Shown here one piece after another: positions 12,201 to 24,485 of a DNA stretch of 64,000 bases. The position numbers and the translations under genes were made by a program. The notes beneath the pieces are model-generated. The model made no database searches and had not been told where the DNA came from. It saw only the letters and a program-made list of their open reading frames with translations. Every line of letters begins with the position of its first letter. Position 1 is the first letter of the stretch. Origin of the DNA: Blumeriella jaapii (taxonomy: Eukaryota > Ascomycota > Leotiomycetes > Helotiales > Drepanopezizaceae); assembly GCA_009599575.1 (NCBI GenBank), contig VWND01000005.1:1364001-1428000 (forward strand), given 5' to 3'.

Positions 12201-13749
12201 GTAAACTTTCGTTTTTTTTCGGTATAAATATTACCGATGCGCCGGCAAAGCTAATAAATCTTTTTATCCAACTTTTTTTTAAATTCGAATCGAGATATTC
12301 GCGCAATTCGATAAATTTAAATTCCGACAAAAAATAAACTGGTTTTTAAAAAAGATCTTTTTTTTCCGCAAAGTTTATTCGATGCTTTATAAAATAATAA
12401 AAAGCTAGAATAACCGCGGCGGTATCGTTAAACACGTCGGCGTAATCGTCGTATTTGAAAAGTAATTAATGCTGTTTTTTAATAGCTTTTTTTAAAACGA
12501 TACAAAACGCTTGCTTTTTTTTGGATTTTTTTTTAAAACGTTTAATTATAACAAAATTAAATTATAAGCGTTCGATTGGATATCGCCACGATTTAGCTCG
12601 GAAGTTTATAACGGGGTCGATATTTCGTAATCAAAAAAACTCTAAAATAAATAAAACTTTTGAAATATTTATATCGTAAATTACGAAATCGCTTTGTATT
12701 TTTTTAATTATTTCATAATTATTAATAACGCGAATAAATTGCGTATGCGTGCCGTAAATAATTACTTTTTTTTTCTTAACCGTAAATAAATTAATACGTT
12801 TTTAAATTAGTTTTCATTTATATTTAATTAATAACTTTTAGATTACGTAGTTTTTTTTCGCGCCGCAGTCGATAAAAGCTCGTTTCGTACGAGTTTCGCT
12901 TTTAGCTTTTTTAATTTCGATTGAAATTATTATTTTTTACTTTTTTTTTTCGCTCGATTTTATTAGCAGCGACGAAATTAAAATCGAGCGGAAGCTTTTT
13001 CCGAATTCTTAGATTTGTTAGCTTCGGGGCAGTTTAGAGCTATATATCTTTTTTTATTGCATTTATAGCATTCGACTTTTAAACAATTGGTTATGCGATG
13101 CTTTTTTTTTTAACAGCGATTGCACTTCGAAAAATAAAAAAAATCGTTAAAAATTCTAGGATTCTAAAAGATTTTGTTAAAATTATCGTTTTTTCGCTTT
13201 CGTTTTTTTTTTTATAATATATGCTCGAATCGAAAACGGTATATATTTATTCTAGCTTTTAAGCTTTAATCGTAAATATAAGTCTTTTTCTTCTTTTTCT
13301 TTTTACGCTCGTCTCGTCGTTTATTATTTTTCGTTTCGTCGCTAATAATTTTATTAGCACTTTCGATACAACGAGCGATTAATATTAATTTTTCGTGCGA
13401 GCTTATAATTGCAATATTATTTCGTTTAATAATTTCTTTTCGAAAAGTAAGTCGGAGTTTTGCGAAAAGCATTCTCTTTTTAGTCGCATCGTTTATTATT
13501 TGCAATTGCTATTCGAAATTATTTAAATAAACAACGAAATCGTTAATTAATTTATGCTTTTTTTGCTTCGCTTTATCGTATAAATTCGAAGCCGCGATTT
13601 CTCGATTTTCGCATTTATTAGAAAATCTAATATTTATCTTTTAAAATCGTTTTATATAATTCGAATATTCGTAAAACGTCGTTCGTATCCGATTCACTTT
13701 TTTTTTATTTTATCGTCGAAAGCTAAAATACAAGCGTTAATTTTCTTTT
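9300..13749 (-). pseudogene. B2 pol and 3' part of gag
   Basis: Minus-strand relic, domains seen from high to low coordinates: CCHC zinc knuckles (about 13050-13150), protease (about 12820-12920), reverse transcriptase with [20 protein letters not shown] (about 12160-12260), RNase H (about 11050-11500), integrase (about 10000-10720) and chromodomain region (about 9320-9480). Stops at former Gln and Trp codons throughout. Continues at 29351 beyond B1. Confidence 0.8.
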
Positions 13750-13754
13750 GATTA

Positions 13755-14166
13755 TGTCAGGAACCAACATCACGTGTATGAGTCAGGTGATCCGCCAAGA
13801 CCCTCTGCCTCCTACCAACCCTCGAATAGCACTCTCTGCGGATAGGCCGTAAGGGCCGGATAGTACTGTGAGGGCTGAAAATAACATTTAGATAAAACAT
13901 TTTATAAGAATAATTATTAAGAAACCAGTTATTAGGGTTATATTGAGAAGGATAAAAAAAGGTCGGGATAGGGGCTGAAAAAGCATACTAAATGAGGTTC
14001 GTTTGGTTTCCTGGGAAATACTTTTTTCGAAGGCTCCACCTTTCTTTTTGTATTTATATACGCCTTTTACTAAAATATAAAAGGTAAAAATCAGTCTGAC
14101 TATTAACCCAATCTTATCTAAGCTCTATTGTCTGAATTAATGTTTCCCTGCTTTTCAATTTTTATA
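13755..14166 (+). repeat. B1 5' LTR (family B)
   Basis: Starts TGTCAGGAACCAACATCACG. This is the least mutated family-B LTR. Compared with the 3' copy at 28933, most differences are G-to-A or C-to-T transitions. Confidence 0.92.
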
Positions 14167-14262
14167 TTTTGATTTTTTTATCCACCGGAACGGCAATTCG
14201 ATACTATTAAAACAACTTTCTATTATATTATTACATTTATATCGTTATTATCGATATTATGG

Positions 14263-15786
14263 CTTTTCGCACTCGCAAAGAACAGGCATTTTCAGCTACT
14301 TAAAGAGACCCAGCACTTTCGGCTGCTCAGGAAGACTCCGTACCATCGTTTCTTTTAACGTCACCAGTTTCATTAAAAGTCGAAAATATCCTATTATTAA
14401 GGCGCGACGATTTCCCAACTCTTTTTATCGAAGAAATCATTAAAAAAGGCCACGCTCAAAGCGATTCGGAAGGACCCTTTACCGAGATCTTAATTTATTT
14501 GGCTAATAAACGAATCCGCGCCGAACAAAAAGAAAACGATGAACGTAAAAGAATAAAAAAGATATAAGCTAAAATAGAGCAGAAAAAAACTGAAAAAAAG
14601 GTTTACGAAATAATTAAAAGATTCGAAGAAACTAAAAGACGCCGAAACGAATTCCGAAAAAAGATTAAACAATTTCAACGAAAACTTAACGTTTTTAAAA
14701 ATATCGAAAAAAAGGTTTTTATACTTTTTAATACCGCCTTAGCTAAGAAAAAACAGAAAATAACCCAAGCTAGCGATTATTATAAGGTATCTTCGGAGTA
14801 CTACGATAATAATACTTATTGAAAACGATCTAGCATCTCTTTTAAGCATATTATATCTTTTGTAAAAGACACAGCGAATTCGAGCCGAAAAGCATTAAAA
14901 ATAAAAGATTTTCTAATATATCGAAGGAAAAATACTAAAAAAGCTTAATTTTTCATTCGGCGTGCAAAGCGAAGCTTCCGCCAGGATAAAAAGGTAACAT
15001 TTTGTACCGATCAAAAGAAAATTAACGCCTGTGTTTTAGCTTTCGACGATAAAATAGAAAGAAAGTAAACCGGATACGAACGACGTTTTACGAATATTCG
15101 AATTATATAAAACGATTTCAAAAGATAAATATTAGATTTTTTAATAAATGCGGAAAATCGAGAAATCGCGGCTTCGAATTTATACGATAAAGCGAAGCAA
15201 AAAAAGTATAAATCAATTGACGATTTCGTTGCTTATTTGAATAATTTCGAACAGCAATTGCAAATAACAAACGATGCGACTAGAAAAAAGATGCTTTTCG
15301 CAAAACTCCGATTTATTTTTCGAAAAGAAATTATCAAACGAAGCAATACTGCAGCTACAAATTCGTACGAAAAATTAATATTAATCGCTCGTCGCATCGA
15401 AAATGCTAATAAAGTTATTAGCGACGAAACGAAAGATAATAAACGACGAAACGAGCGTAAAGAAAAAAAGGAGGAAAAAACTTATATTTACGATTAAAGC
15501 TTAAAGGTTAAAACAGATATATACCGTCTTCGATTCGAGCATACGTTATAAAAAGAAAAACGAAAGCGAAAAAACGATAATTTTAATAAAATCCCTTGGA
15601 ATTCTAAAACTTTTAACGACTTTTTTTATTTTTCGAAGTGCAATCGCTGCCAAAAGAAAGGATACCGTATAGCTAATTATCCAAAAGTCGAATGTTATAA
15701 ATGCAACAGAAAAGGATATATAGCCCCAAACTGTCCCGAAGCTAATAAATCTAAAGATTCGGGAAAAGCTTCCGTTCGATTTTAAT
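14263..15786 (+). pseudogene. B1 gag with two CCHC zinc knuckles
   Basis: Begins MAFRTRKEQAFSAT at 14263 and continues through a charged coiled-coil-like region (about 14500-14700) to the longest open piece at 15237-15497. Two zinc knuckles at about 15640-15745 follow: CNRCQKKGYRIANY (last Cys changed to Tyr) and CYKCNRKGYIAPNC (intact pattern). About ten in-frame stops, mostly TAA/TAG at likely Gln codons. Gag would form the particle and bind element RNA; this copy cannot be translated whole. Confidence 0.85.
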
Positions 15787-16264
15787 TTCGTCGCTGCTAA
15801 TAAAATCGAGCGAAAAAAAAAAGTAGAAAATAATAATTTCAGTCGAAATTAAAAAAGCCAAAAGCGAAACTCGTACGAAACGAGCTTTTATCGATTGCGG
15901 CGCGAAAAAAAATTACGTAATTCAAAAATTATCAGTTAAATATAAATAAAAACCAATTCAAAAACGTATTGATTTATCCACGGTTAAAAGAAAAAAAGTA
16001 ACCATTTACGGCACGCATACGCAATTTATTCGCGCTATTGATAATTATAAAACAATTAAAAAGATACAAAGCGATTTCGTGGCTTGCGATATAAATATCC
16101 TAAAGGTTTTATTTATTTTAAAATTCTTTTGGTTGCGAAATATCGACCCCGCTATAAGCTTTCGAGCTAAATCGTGGCGATACCCAATCGAACGCTTACA
16201 GCTTAATTTCGTTACAATTAAACGTTTTAAAAAGAAATTCAAAAGGAAGCAAGCGTTTTATATC

Positions 16265-16566
16265 TGTCGTGCATAGCTGAATAGTCGGTAGGAACCCTCA
16301 CCGGAGGATGGAACGGATGAATTGTATGCAGTAAAATGTTACTTGTATTGTTCTAAGTCTGACTGGCGAGCTTTTCGCAAAAAACGAAAGATTCGGGCTC
16401 GCTTAATCAGTCGCTCGGAAAAACTAGTCTCCGAAAAGGCTCGTTATCACGTGACTACGAGCCTTTCCGAGCTCCAAAAACATCTAACTATTAAAAGCGT
16501 ACAAAAAAAATAAATCTGAAACAAAAAAAATAAAAGAAAATAAAAAAATATAAATATAGCGCAACA
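16265..16566 (-). repeat. D 3' LTR
   Basis: Plus-strand ends are TGTCGTGCATAGC and AGCGCAACA. Differs from the 24187 copy by scattered transitions and a 3-bp length change near 16380. Confidence 0.92.
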
Positions 16567-16757
16567 CACCCCCTAGCTAATTGCCAATCCGGCGATCAAC
16601 TACTCTTAAAGCGCGGAAAAATCCTTTTGTCGTCCGAATACGGCCGTAACGCGATATTGCAACATTCATATAGCTTGTTTATATTTTTTATCGTTGCGAA
16701 GCGTAAATAAAGCCAATTCAGCTTAAATAAAAATCTCGTCGCTTTTAAAAACCTTAA

Positions 16758-18065
16758 TTTTTTTATTTCTTTATCAGTTTTTTAATAGATTCAGGCTCCA
16801 TTATTTTAATTAAAAACATCGATATAGCCTTTTTTACACCCAAAAAAAGTCGTCCGCGTGGCTCCACGCGATTAATTGGCCCAGCTCCTCGAACTCCCAA
16901 TCTTCGGCGCTTGCGTAATCGAAGTTTTGCGAAATCCATTTTGCGCAATCAATCGGCTTTTTCGGCCAATTCGTCTCTTTTTAACCCTCTCGAAAAGGGC
17001 GACCTTTTCGATATCTCGTTTTTAAACGGTTTTCTCGGAGATCCATACTTGCCTGGCTTCGAAAATGCCGATATAACGCCTGGAAATAAAAAAAACGCTG
17101 CTGGCGGTGAAAAAGCTACTGGCGGTAGTCTCGGTCCTAGTAACACTTCCGGAAAAAAAGGGCAGAACACTGGCGCTCCTGAAAAGGGAGCGGCCGGAAG
17201 TCACCAAGGCGAAGAAACTGGAAATGAAAATAACGACGATAGTCGTCCTCCAAAACGCGCTCGTACTAAGGCCAAAAAGCCTGTTATTCCTGGGCCTCCC
17301 AACCCTACTTTTTGTATAACCTATATTGCTCGCGAAGCAATTGGAAATCTAAACTACGACTGCCTGTCGAACTTAACTAAAGCTCGTTGCTATCGGTGCC
17401 ACGCAATCAACACGTCGTGTATTCCGGCCGACGCGAACGTTTTGGCTGCGTAATCTTCCGTTTTTAAAGCTCGGATTAATAAAATCACTAAAGCGGTCAG
17501 TTTTATCGAAAAACTCTGTCGTTCCTGCTAATCGATTCCTAGAATATAACGGTCATTTTTTATCCTACGGTTAAAGCGGCTTTAAAAATGCAAAAAAATA
17601 AATTTCCAAATCGATCGTAACTCAAAAGCAAAACTAATAAACACAAAGCGTATTATTAACGCGAAGCTCGCCGCGGCTCGTAGGGTTTCTTAAACTTCTG
17701 CTTTTGCTTTTCGAATAGAAACTCCTACCCCTGCTCTATATACTGGCGAAATAGGGCCTGGCCACGACCCACCAAAAAATGCTCCTTTTCCTAAAAATCC
17801 AAAAGGAAATCTCGCGGCGACCTTTTTGCCAAACGTCCCTGGTTTTCAGCTTGGTAAAGCTTCGCAAAAAAAAAAGAATATTCCGGCCGCATAGCCGGCG
17901 GCAGCTGTTTTTGGAAAGGCTATCGAGGGGTTTATCCCAGGTTTAACTGTCGCGAAGCGTCGAACGCGGATTATTGTTTTGGCGAATTATATTTTTGACT
18001 TTTTGCAAAGCTGAGCGGTTTGGTTTTGGATTTCTGAATTTACGAAAGATTCGGATTTTCTTTAA
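16758..18065 (+). pseudogene. Antisense reading frame inside copia element D, Cys-rich, unknown function
   Basis: A frame on the strand opposite to copia pol, about 435 codons. The first 231 codons (16758-17450) are uninterrupted although the surroundings are riddled with stops. Later it has seven in-frame stops, mostly TAA/TAG where Gln would fit, then ends at 18063-18065. GC content and codon look are richer than in neighbouring pol. The product would have a Gly/Asn/Pro-rich middle, a basic run PPKRARTKAKKP resembling a nuclear signal, and KARCYRCHAINTSC (C-x2-C-x6-C) followed by EKLCRSC. That spacing recalls half of a fungal zinc-binuclear cluster, but the second half does not fit. No certain ATG. 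I do not recognise the family; transduced host gene or copia accessory gene are both possible. Confidence 0.6.
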
Positions 18066-18184
18066 TTAAAAAGTGGTTTTGCTATATTTTTAAGTTTTAA
18101 TAAAAATCTCTGTTTAAATAAATATACGCTTGCAAAATGCAAGCTTTTCAGCTCGATTAATCGAGCTTTTTAAAAAAAAAACTC

Positions 18185-21100
18185 CGAAAATTCCGTAAAT
18201 TAAAAAATTTGACGAAACTTTCGTGCTTTTATCGGGTCAGATTCTTAATAAAACCGTTTGCGTATATCTTATTTGTTAAAAAGTATATGATTTTAAACTT
18301 TTTATTTTAATACTTTTGGCGAATCCACATATTACTTATATCGACGTAGCGGAACTTCGTAAAAATTCTTTTTTTGTTTTCTACGATTAATTTAATCGTT
18401 TGCTAATTATCGCAATATACGTTCCATTTAAAAACAACATCGAATCGAAGCTTTTTTAAAAAAAACGTTGGAATGCTATTATTTTTTTTACGGTCGCCAC
18501 ACAAGCAAATAGCTCCGCTTCAATGGAAAAAGTAATAATTATGTCTTGTCGTACAGCTTTTTATAAAATAGCATTTTCGAAAAAAAAGAAAATATAACTT
18601 TAAAAGGATTTCCGAGTTTTTAAATCGTCGGCGAAAAAAGCGTCGGTGAAAACTATCAATTGGTTCTTCCGCTCCTTCCGACTGTAAACGATCCTTAGAA
18701 ATCTTATTTTATAAAAATATCGAAGCGTTCAATTGGCTGCTTCGAAATATTAAAAACTTAAATTAATAAAAAAATAAAAAAGCTGAAAGGCTGCGAAGGC
18801 CACGTCGAATCGAAGCATAATGGCCGTGTACAAAATTAAACCGACCTTTTTTTAATACTTTTTAATCTGCGAAAGCGTAGCTACGCCTGGGTTTTTAACA
18901 AATTCGCAAATTAGGAAAAGCGTGCTTGAAAAGCGCCTTTTGCATACACTAAACTTCGTAGCGATTTTTTCGATATACGAATCGTAAAGCAAAAAGATTT
19001 CTTTTTTTTGTCTATTTCGTAAAATACGAATTCCGAAAAAATAATCCAGATCTCCTATGCTTATAAGCTCGTAAGCCTTTTTTAAACCGAAAATAATTTC
19101 GTTGGCTTTTGACGAATAAAAGGCGTGGTATAAAACTTAAATATCGTCGACGTAAAACGCCACGTATACGCTCCGCACTTCGTTGGCGAATATACAAAGC
19201 TCTTCGCCTATTGGTTCGAGCTTCAGCTTTCTTAAAATATTAGCAAATTCGCCGTACCATAAAGCTGAAAAATCCCTCAACCCATACAAAGCTCGATTTA
19301 GCTATACTATTATACTTAATTGTTTAAATCTATTAGGCAAATAGCACGTAATTAGCTTACTCCTAAAATCTCGTTTTGCATTAACGAAAGCATTAATCAT
19401 ATCGAATTGCTTAACTTCCAGATCGAAATAAGCCGCCAGCGCTATAACCGTTCGGAAAAAACGGGCTGCGAATATAGCTGCGTATATAAAAAAAATTAAA
19501 GCTTCGTTTTAAAAATTTCCTTTTACGACTAGTTTCGATCTGCACCGCTGCAATTCGCCTAAGCTATTCGTTTTTATATATAAAAAACCCATTTAAATAG
19601 AATAAGCTTTATGATTTCATCCCTTTTAACAATCCTCCAGCACTTTTTAATCTTTAAGTTTTTGATCTCGGTTCTTGCTTCCTTTCTAAACTGCTTTCCT
19701 ATCTGGTGGTTTTTCAATTCGTTCCAATTTCTTAAAACCTTCGGAAAATTGTCCCGATATTATTTTTGATCGAAAAATTAAATATTCCTTACCGACTTTC
19801 CTCCTATCGAAGCCGCCACTACTGCGTAAATAGCCTAAAGGTTTTTTCCATCCATCTGAATCGGCTCGTTTGTCCAAAACGTATAAACGAATTCGTCGAT
19901 CTGTTATTTAATAAATAAAACCATTAATTAAAAGATTTCGCATACTATAGCGTACACTTCCGATCTATCCGACCAATATAAAATGAAATTTATACGATTT
20001 CGTTTAACAGTTTCTAAAATCAACTGCTTTCTATCGCTTATCGGAAACTTCGATTTGTTTTTTTTACTTTTTTTAAATAGTATCTCCTTCTTAGTAGTCA
20101 GCCTTAAAAAAGCTTCTAAAAGCAAACGTTTAAATAGCTGCTCTATTCTAAATCGATTTAACGTCTAATCTGCCGGGCGATAGCTTTTAATTATAACTTA
20201 AAAAATTAAATTGCGCGCTCCCTCGTATAGGACCATTTTTATACCCGCGCCGGAAAACCTCCTAAAGCTTTGCTCTGTTTTATCCTATCTTGCAATAATA
20301 AGCTTTGCTAGTCTATTACTTTTTTTTAAATCTTTATAACCTTTTAACGCTTTTATCGCGTCGATCAAAATGTTTCGAATATACTTTACATACTTCCGAC
20401 TAATAATTAATTCTGAAAATTAAAACTGGTCGGTAATAGCTTTATCGAAAGGGTTTTTATAAAAGACTATCATCCCCGAGTTTTAAACGTTTAAATCGAC
20501 CGTAAAAAAAGGCTCGATCGCCTCGATTTTTATTAAGTTTTTCACTTCCGAGGATTTGGCTTTTTTTAAAATATCTAAATCTATTAGTATTAAAATATCC
20601 TTCTTCTTCACCGTAAGCTTTGAAGATCCACCAAAAAGGCCTGAAATCGGTCCTGGTTTTAATAGCGGCTCCGGTGGAAAAAAACTTTTATTCTCTTTTG
20701 TAAAGTCTGGAAATTGCTCGTTTTGTAATAGTGGCTCTTCTTTTGTATCACCCCTTTCCTAGCACACCGAATTTTACTGGTCTGCGCCGCCATTAAAACC
20801 GCCCGCTAATATCTGATATTCAGCGTTTTAAGCTTCTTCGTCCTCCGCGTTTTCGATAAACTCCACGGTCTTCTAAAGCTCTAATCTAATTATAAGACTT
20901 GGACTTTCAGCCTCCGAGAAATAAAACTTAAACTCGTCAAATACTACGTTTCGGCTCGTAATCACACGCATCAGCTGAAACACCCAGATTTTGTAAATAT
21001 TAAAAGCGCTATATTTAATCAAATATCCGATATGTTTCTTCGGGAAAACCTTAAATTCTCTCTTGTGTTTTATAGCCTCCCGATCTTTTATTATTAAATA

Positions 21101-22300
21101 CGCACGAGCTTCGTACGCATAAATTTTGCTTCAGTCTGGTCTGAAATCGGCCGTACGCGCTTTTATAATAGCAAAATCGTAATACCGAAAATATTGCCTA
21201 AATCAGCTGTGCAAAACTTTATTTGAAAACTTAAATTGTCTTTTAGCAAGCGGCGACATATTATACAAATGCGCTGCTGCTTTTATCGTTTCGGGCCAAA
21301 AGAAAATTGAAAGTTCCGCCCCAATTTTCATTTTTATCGAACGTTCAATTACTTTTTTTTCTGCTCGTTCGATCGAGCCGTTTGGCTGATGCACGTAAAA
21401 TAAAATCAATTTCAAATCGATACCTTCGCGCTCCGCCTATTTCTAATACTCCGAAGTAATGTTTTTTTATCTTGAAATTACCGACGATTCGTTATTTTAT
21501 CGAATTTTGCAAATGAAAAAATTATATTAGCGTTTTATCTATGCGTCGAATATTTGAAAACGGTCCAAAACGATCTTTATACTTTTCGTTCTGATAACGA
21601 AGGCTCAAATCTTCCTATTATATTCGTTCTTTATCAGAAACATCCACGTCGAGCCGTTGTAAACTTTTCTACGACTTTTGAAATAATCGTAAAAGTCCCA
21701 ACCGATGCGAAAGAAAAATCTAAAAAACTTATTCTCTGATATTACTTTTAAAATCACCTGCTTTAAATACGTAACAGCACATTTTTCGCATTCCATTTTA
21801 ATTAAGCCTTTGATTTTTATTTTACGAATATTTTCGACCAGCTTTTCGAACGCGTTTTTACTTAAATAGCCCGAACAAAAGTGCTACAAACGCGCATCGT
21901 TATCCCGATCGTACGTAAACACGCTGCTTTTTTTAAACTTATAGCGCGTACGACGTTTCGGAGTTATATAAATTATTAGACCGGGCGAATTACGTTTTAA
22001 AAAATGCAAATTATTACGTAGAAAATACGAACAAAAAAAGCAATTAACCTTAATATATTCAAATATATAAAAATCGGCGATCGTCTAACATTAACGTTTT
22101 AAAATAAAGCTTTCAAAGCTTTCAGAACGAAAAGTATTATCTGACCCTTGAAACCAATAACCCTTTTTAGCCAAAAAACTAGCGGAAATAATATTAATAA
22201 TAAAATCTAAAACGAACGCTACGTTATTAAAAATTATATCCCAGGGCTTTCTATTCTTTTTGCGAAAAGCTCCTTTTATCAAACGACTCCTTTTTCCGAC
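18185..22300 (-). pseudogene. D pol: integrase, reverse transcriptase, RNase H (copia order)
   Basis: On the minus strand integrase comes before RT, the Ty1/copia order. Integrase: HQPNGSIERAEKKVIER and WPETIKAAAHLYNMSPL at 21203-21415. RT: ALYGLRDFSALWYGEF (about 19240-19300) and VAFYVDDI (about 19145-19168), the copia YVDD box, then GDLDYFFGI. RNase H: FSIEAELFACVATVKK (about 18500-18540), ending in a short region that matches the copia C-terminus at about 18185. Multiple stops; dead. Confidence 0.85.
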
Positions 22301-24050
22301 GATTGAAAAACTTTGTATGCCTGCATAAACGCTGTTAATAAAATTATCAACCTTCTTATAAAACCTTTCGATAAAAAAATCTTTGTCGTTTACCAAATAA
22401 GTTCCAAAGCAGTTATTAAGAAAAATACTTTTATCCAAAAAGTAATATTAACCAGGCTTCAAAACCAAAACGTTGATTCCGAAATGCTTTTTAATCGCAT
22501 CAAAGCAAAAAAGACAGAAAGTTGCGGTAAAAAACTTCTTCTAATCGTTCTTAAAAATTAATTTTGGAATCTGTTTTAGCTTGATTATTAAAATTCCAAA
22601 GATTTTGTTAATTGCGACCATTTGAATATCCTTTTTATTTAAAGCCTTCAAGGCTTTCTTATAATTAAAAAACAGCTCTTTTCGCATTTCAGCGATCTTC
22701 TGCCTGTTTAAAAAATTAAAAAGAATCTTTTTTTTACGACGACCATTTATTACGTACAAAAGCTTTTTACAATCGATTGGAAAATAAAAATGGCGCTTTT
22801 TGGGAGTGTCGCATAAGCAGTCATACCCTTTTCCTTTTTCCTTTTTGCCTTTTCCTTCTTCTTTTCCACGATTTTTCGAAGTATCGTTGTTTTCAAAATC
22901 GAAAAGGAAAATGGCGAAAACTCCGACCTTTCGGCCTGAATTATCGAATCCTCGGTTATTTTCAAAAAAAAAGATTATAAAGCTCAGTTCGATTAAAATC
23001 TTCTTTATAAAAAGGCCAGCAAATTCGTTTTCCAAATACTCAACCTTTTTGCCGTTCGCCCATTATAAATTAATATATGCGGCGACTGCGTCGAAAAAAT
23101 CGGTAACAGCGTAGCGGCCATCCATATTAGAAATCTTATACTCGACAGCTGCTCTGTAAACGGTCTGCCATTTCTTTACTTACTCGGTCATATTTACCCT
23201 CCCGCTATACGCTTTGCGAAAAGTGTTTTTGTAATCAAATCTGACGGAGCTAACCACGGAAAAGTATACAAAGGCAATATCCTTTTTCAAAATACGAACG
23301 AATGCCTGGAATAATCTCTGCTTCCTTTTATAATATGGATTTTTACCCTCCGCACACTCCTATCCATCAACGAATCTTCCTGCAGATCAATATAAAAAAT
23401 GGCGTACGCTTTTTTATTATTAATAACGTTGATCTTCGATTAAGCGATTGCAAAGTTTATTAAACTGGTTTCTACAATTGAAAAAACCCAGTCGAGCAAC
23501 TTTTGATAAGCAATAACGTACTCCTGCCATTTTTTAAACTCTTTTAAATAGTTTTTAAAAAAATAATCGATTTTATTTTTCAAATCGTCGAAAATCAAAT
23601 TAACTGGTCGAAGCCTATCGAAAAAATTACCAATCGTAACGGCGGCCCTTTCTGCCTCGGTTATGCTATTATATTCGGCGTACTCTTTGTCGTAGTCTGC
23701 TTAGCGCTTTCTATTCCTCTGATCGATAAACTGATATAGCGACTATTTTTATGGTCGTTCATCAATAAAAAAGCGAAATAAAAGATTAAGATCGGTGTAA
23801 TCGAAGGAAAAAATCTTTGATCGATGAAATTTGTACGCTCCTAATCAAAAGATCCACGATTTTGGGTCGTAAAAAAAAACCTCCTTTTTCGTAAAAGCCG
23901 ACATATTGTTTTCGTTATAAAAAGTCGATTGACTGGATTGAAAAAAATAAAAAAATAAAAATAAGATTTGTAAATTAAAAAAATCGAAAAATTAATGCTT
24001 CCCGCATTCTCAATAGTCTTTTATCGATTCGTGGCCTTTTGCCAAATAAA
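22301..24050 (-). pseudogene. D gag and protease region
   Basis: Minus-strand relic upstream of integrase. It includes an open piece at 22541-23035 with a CLC...H....DC arrangement near 22800 resembling the zinc knuckle of fungal copia gag proteins (C-x-C, His, Cys). The remainder to 24050 reads as a degenerate gag. The protease motif could not be located with confidence. Confidence 0.55.
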
Positions 24051-24186
24051 GAAAACTCTGCAAAATATAACCTCCCACGAATATCTCTTAACAATTCGAA
24101 TGGATTAACCGGTAAAAGCTCCCAACGAGTCTCTTAGCGTATACATTACAGAAAGAAGCTTATTGATTAGCTCCGGAGCTTATAAC

Positions 24187-24485
24187 TGTCGTGCATAGCT
24201 GAATAGTCGGTAAGAACCCTTACCGGAGGATAAAACGGATAAATTGTATGCAATAAAATATTACTTATATTATTTTAAGTCTGACTGGCGAGCTTTCCGC
24301 AAACGGAAGGTTCGGGCTCGCTTAGTCAATCGCTCGGAAAAACTAGTTTCCGAGGAGGCTCGTTATCACGTGATTACGAGCCTTTCCGAACTCCAGGAAC
24401 ATCTAACTACTGAAAGCGTACAGGAAGAATGAATCTGGAACAAAAGAAATAAAAGAAAATAAAGGAATATAAATATAGCGCAACA
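24187..24485 (-). repeat. D 5' LTR
   Basis: Same termini as the 16265 copy and slightly more GC-rich. The internal leader begins immediately below 24187 with the minus-strand sequence GTTATAAGCTCCGGAGC. Primer tRNA not identified. Confidence 0.92.

Larger units (their letters stand above)
16265..24485 (-). mobile_element. D: Ty1/copia retrotransposon with an antisense gene
   Basis: Direct LTRs 16265-16566 (3') and 24187-24485 (5'). Target duplication ATATC is perfect (16260-16264 and 24486-24490). The site lies in B1 pol, and B2 keeps the uninterrupted sequence near 12490. Length 8221 bp, long for a copia element. Coding strand is minus. A purine tract, read AGCTAGGGGGTG on the minus strand, abuts the 3' LTR. 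About 1.6 kb of extra DNA between the end of pol and the 3' LTR holds a plus-strand reading frame. This is the innermost layer on this side of the stack. Confidence 0.93.

Noticed and set aside
14167..14200. Primer-binding site after the B1 5' LTR
   Set aside because: The leader starts TTTTGATTTTTTTATCC and no match to a tRNA 3' end is evident; RIP may have erased it, so no site is claimed.
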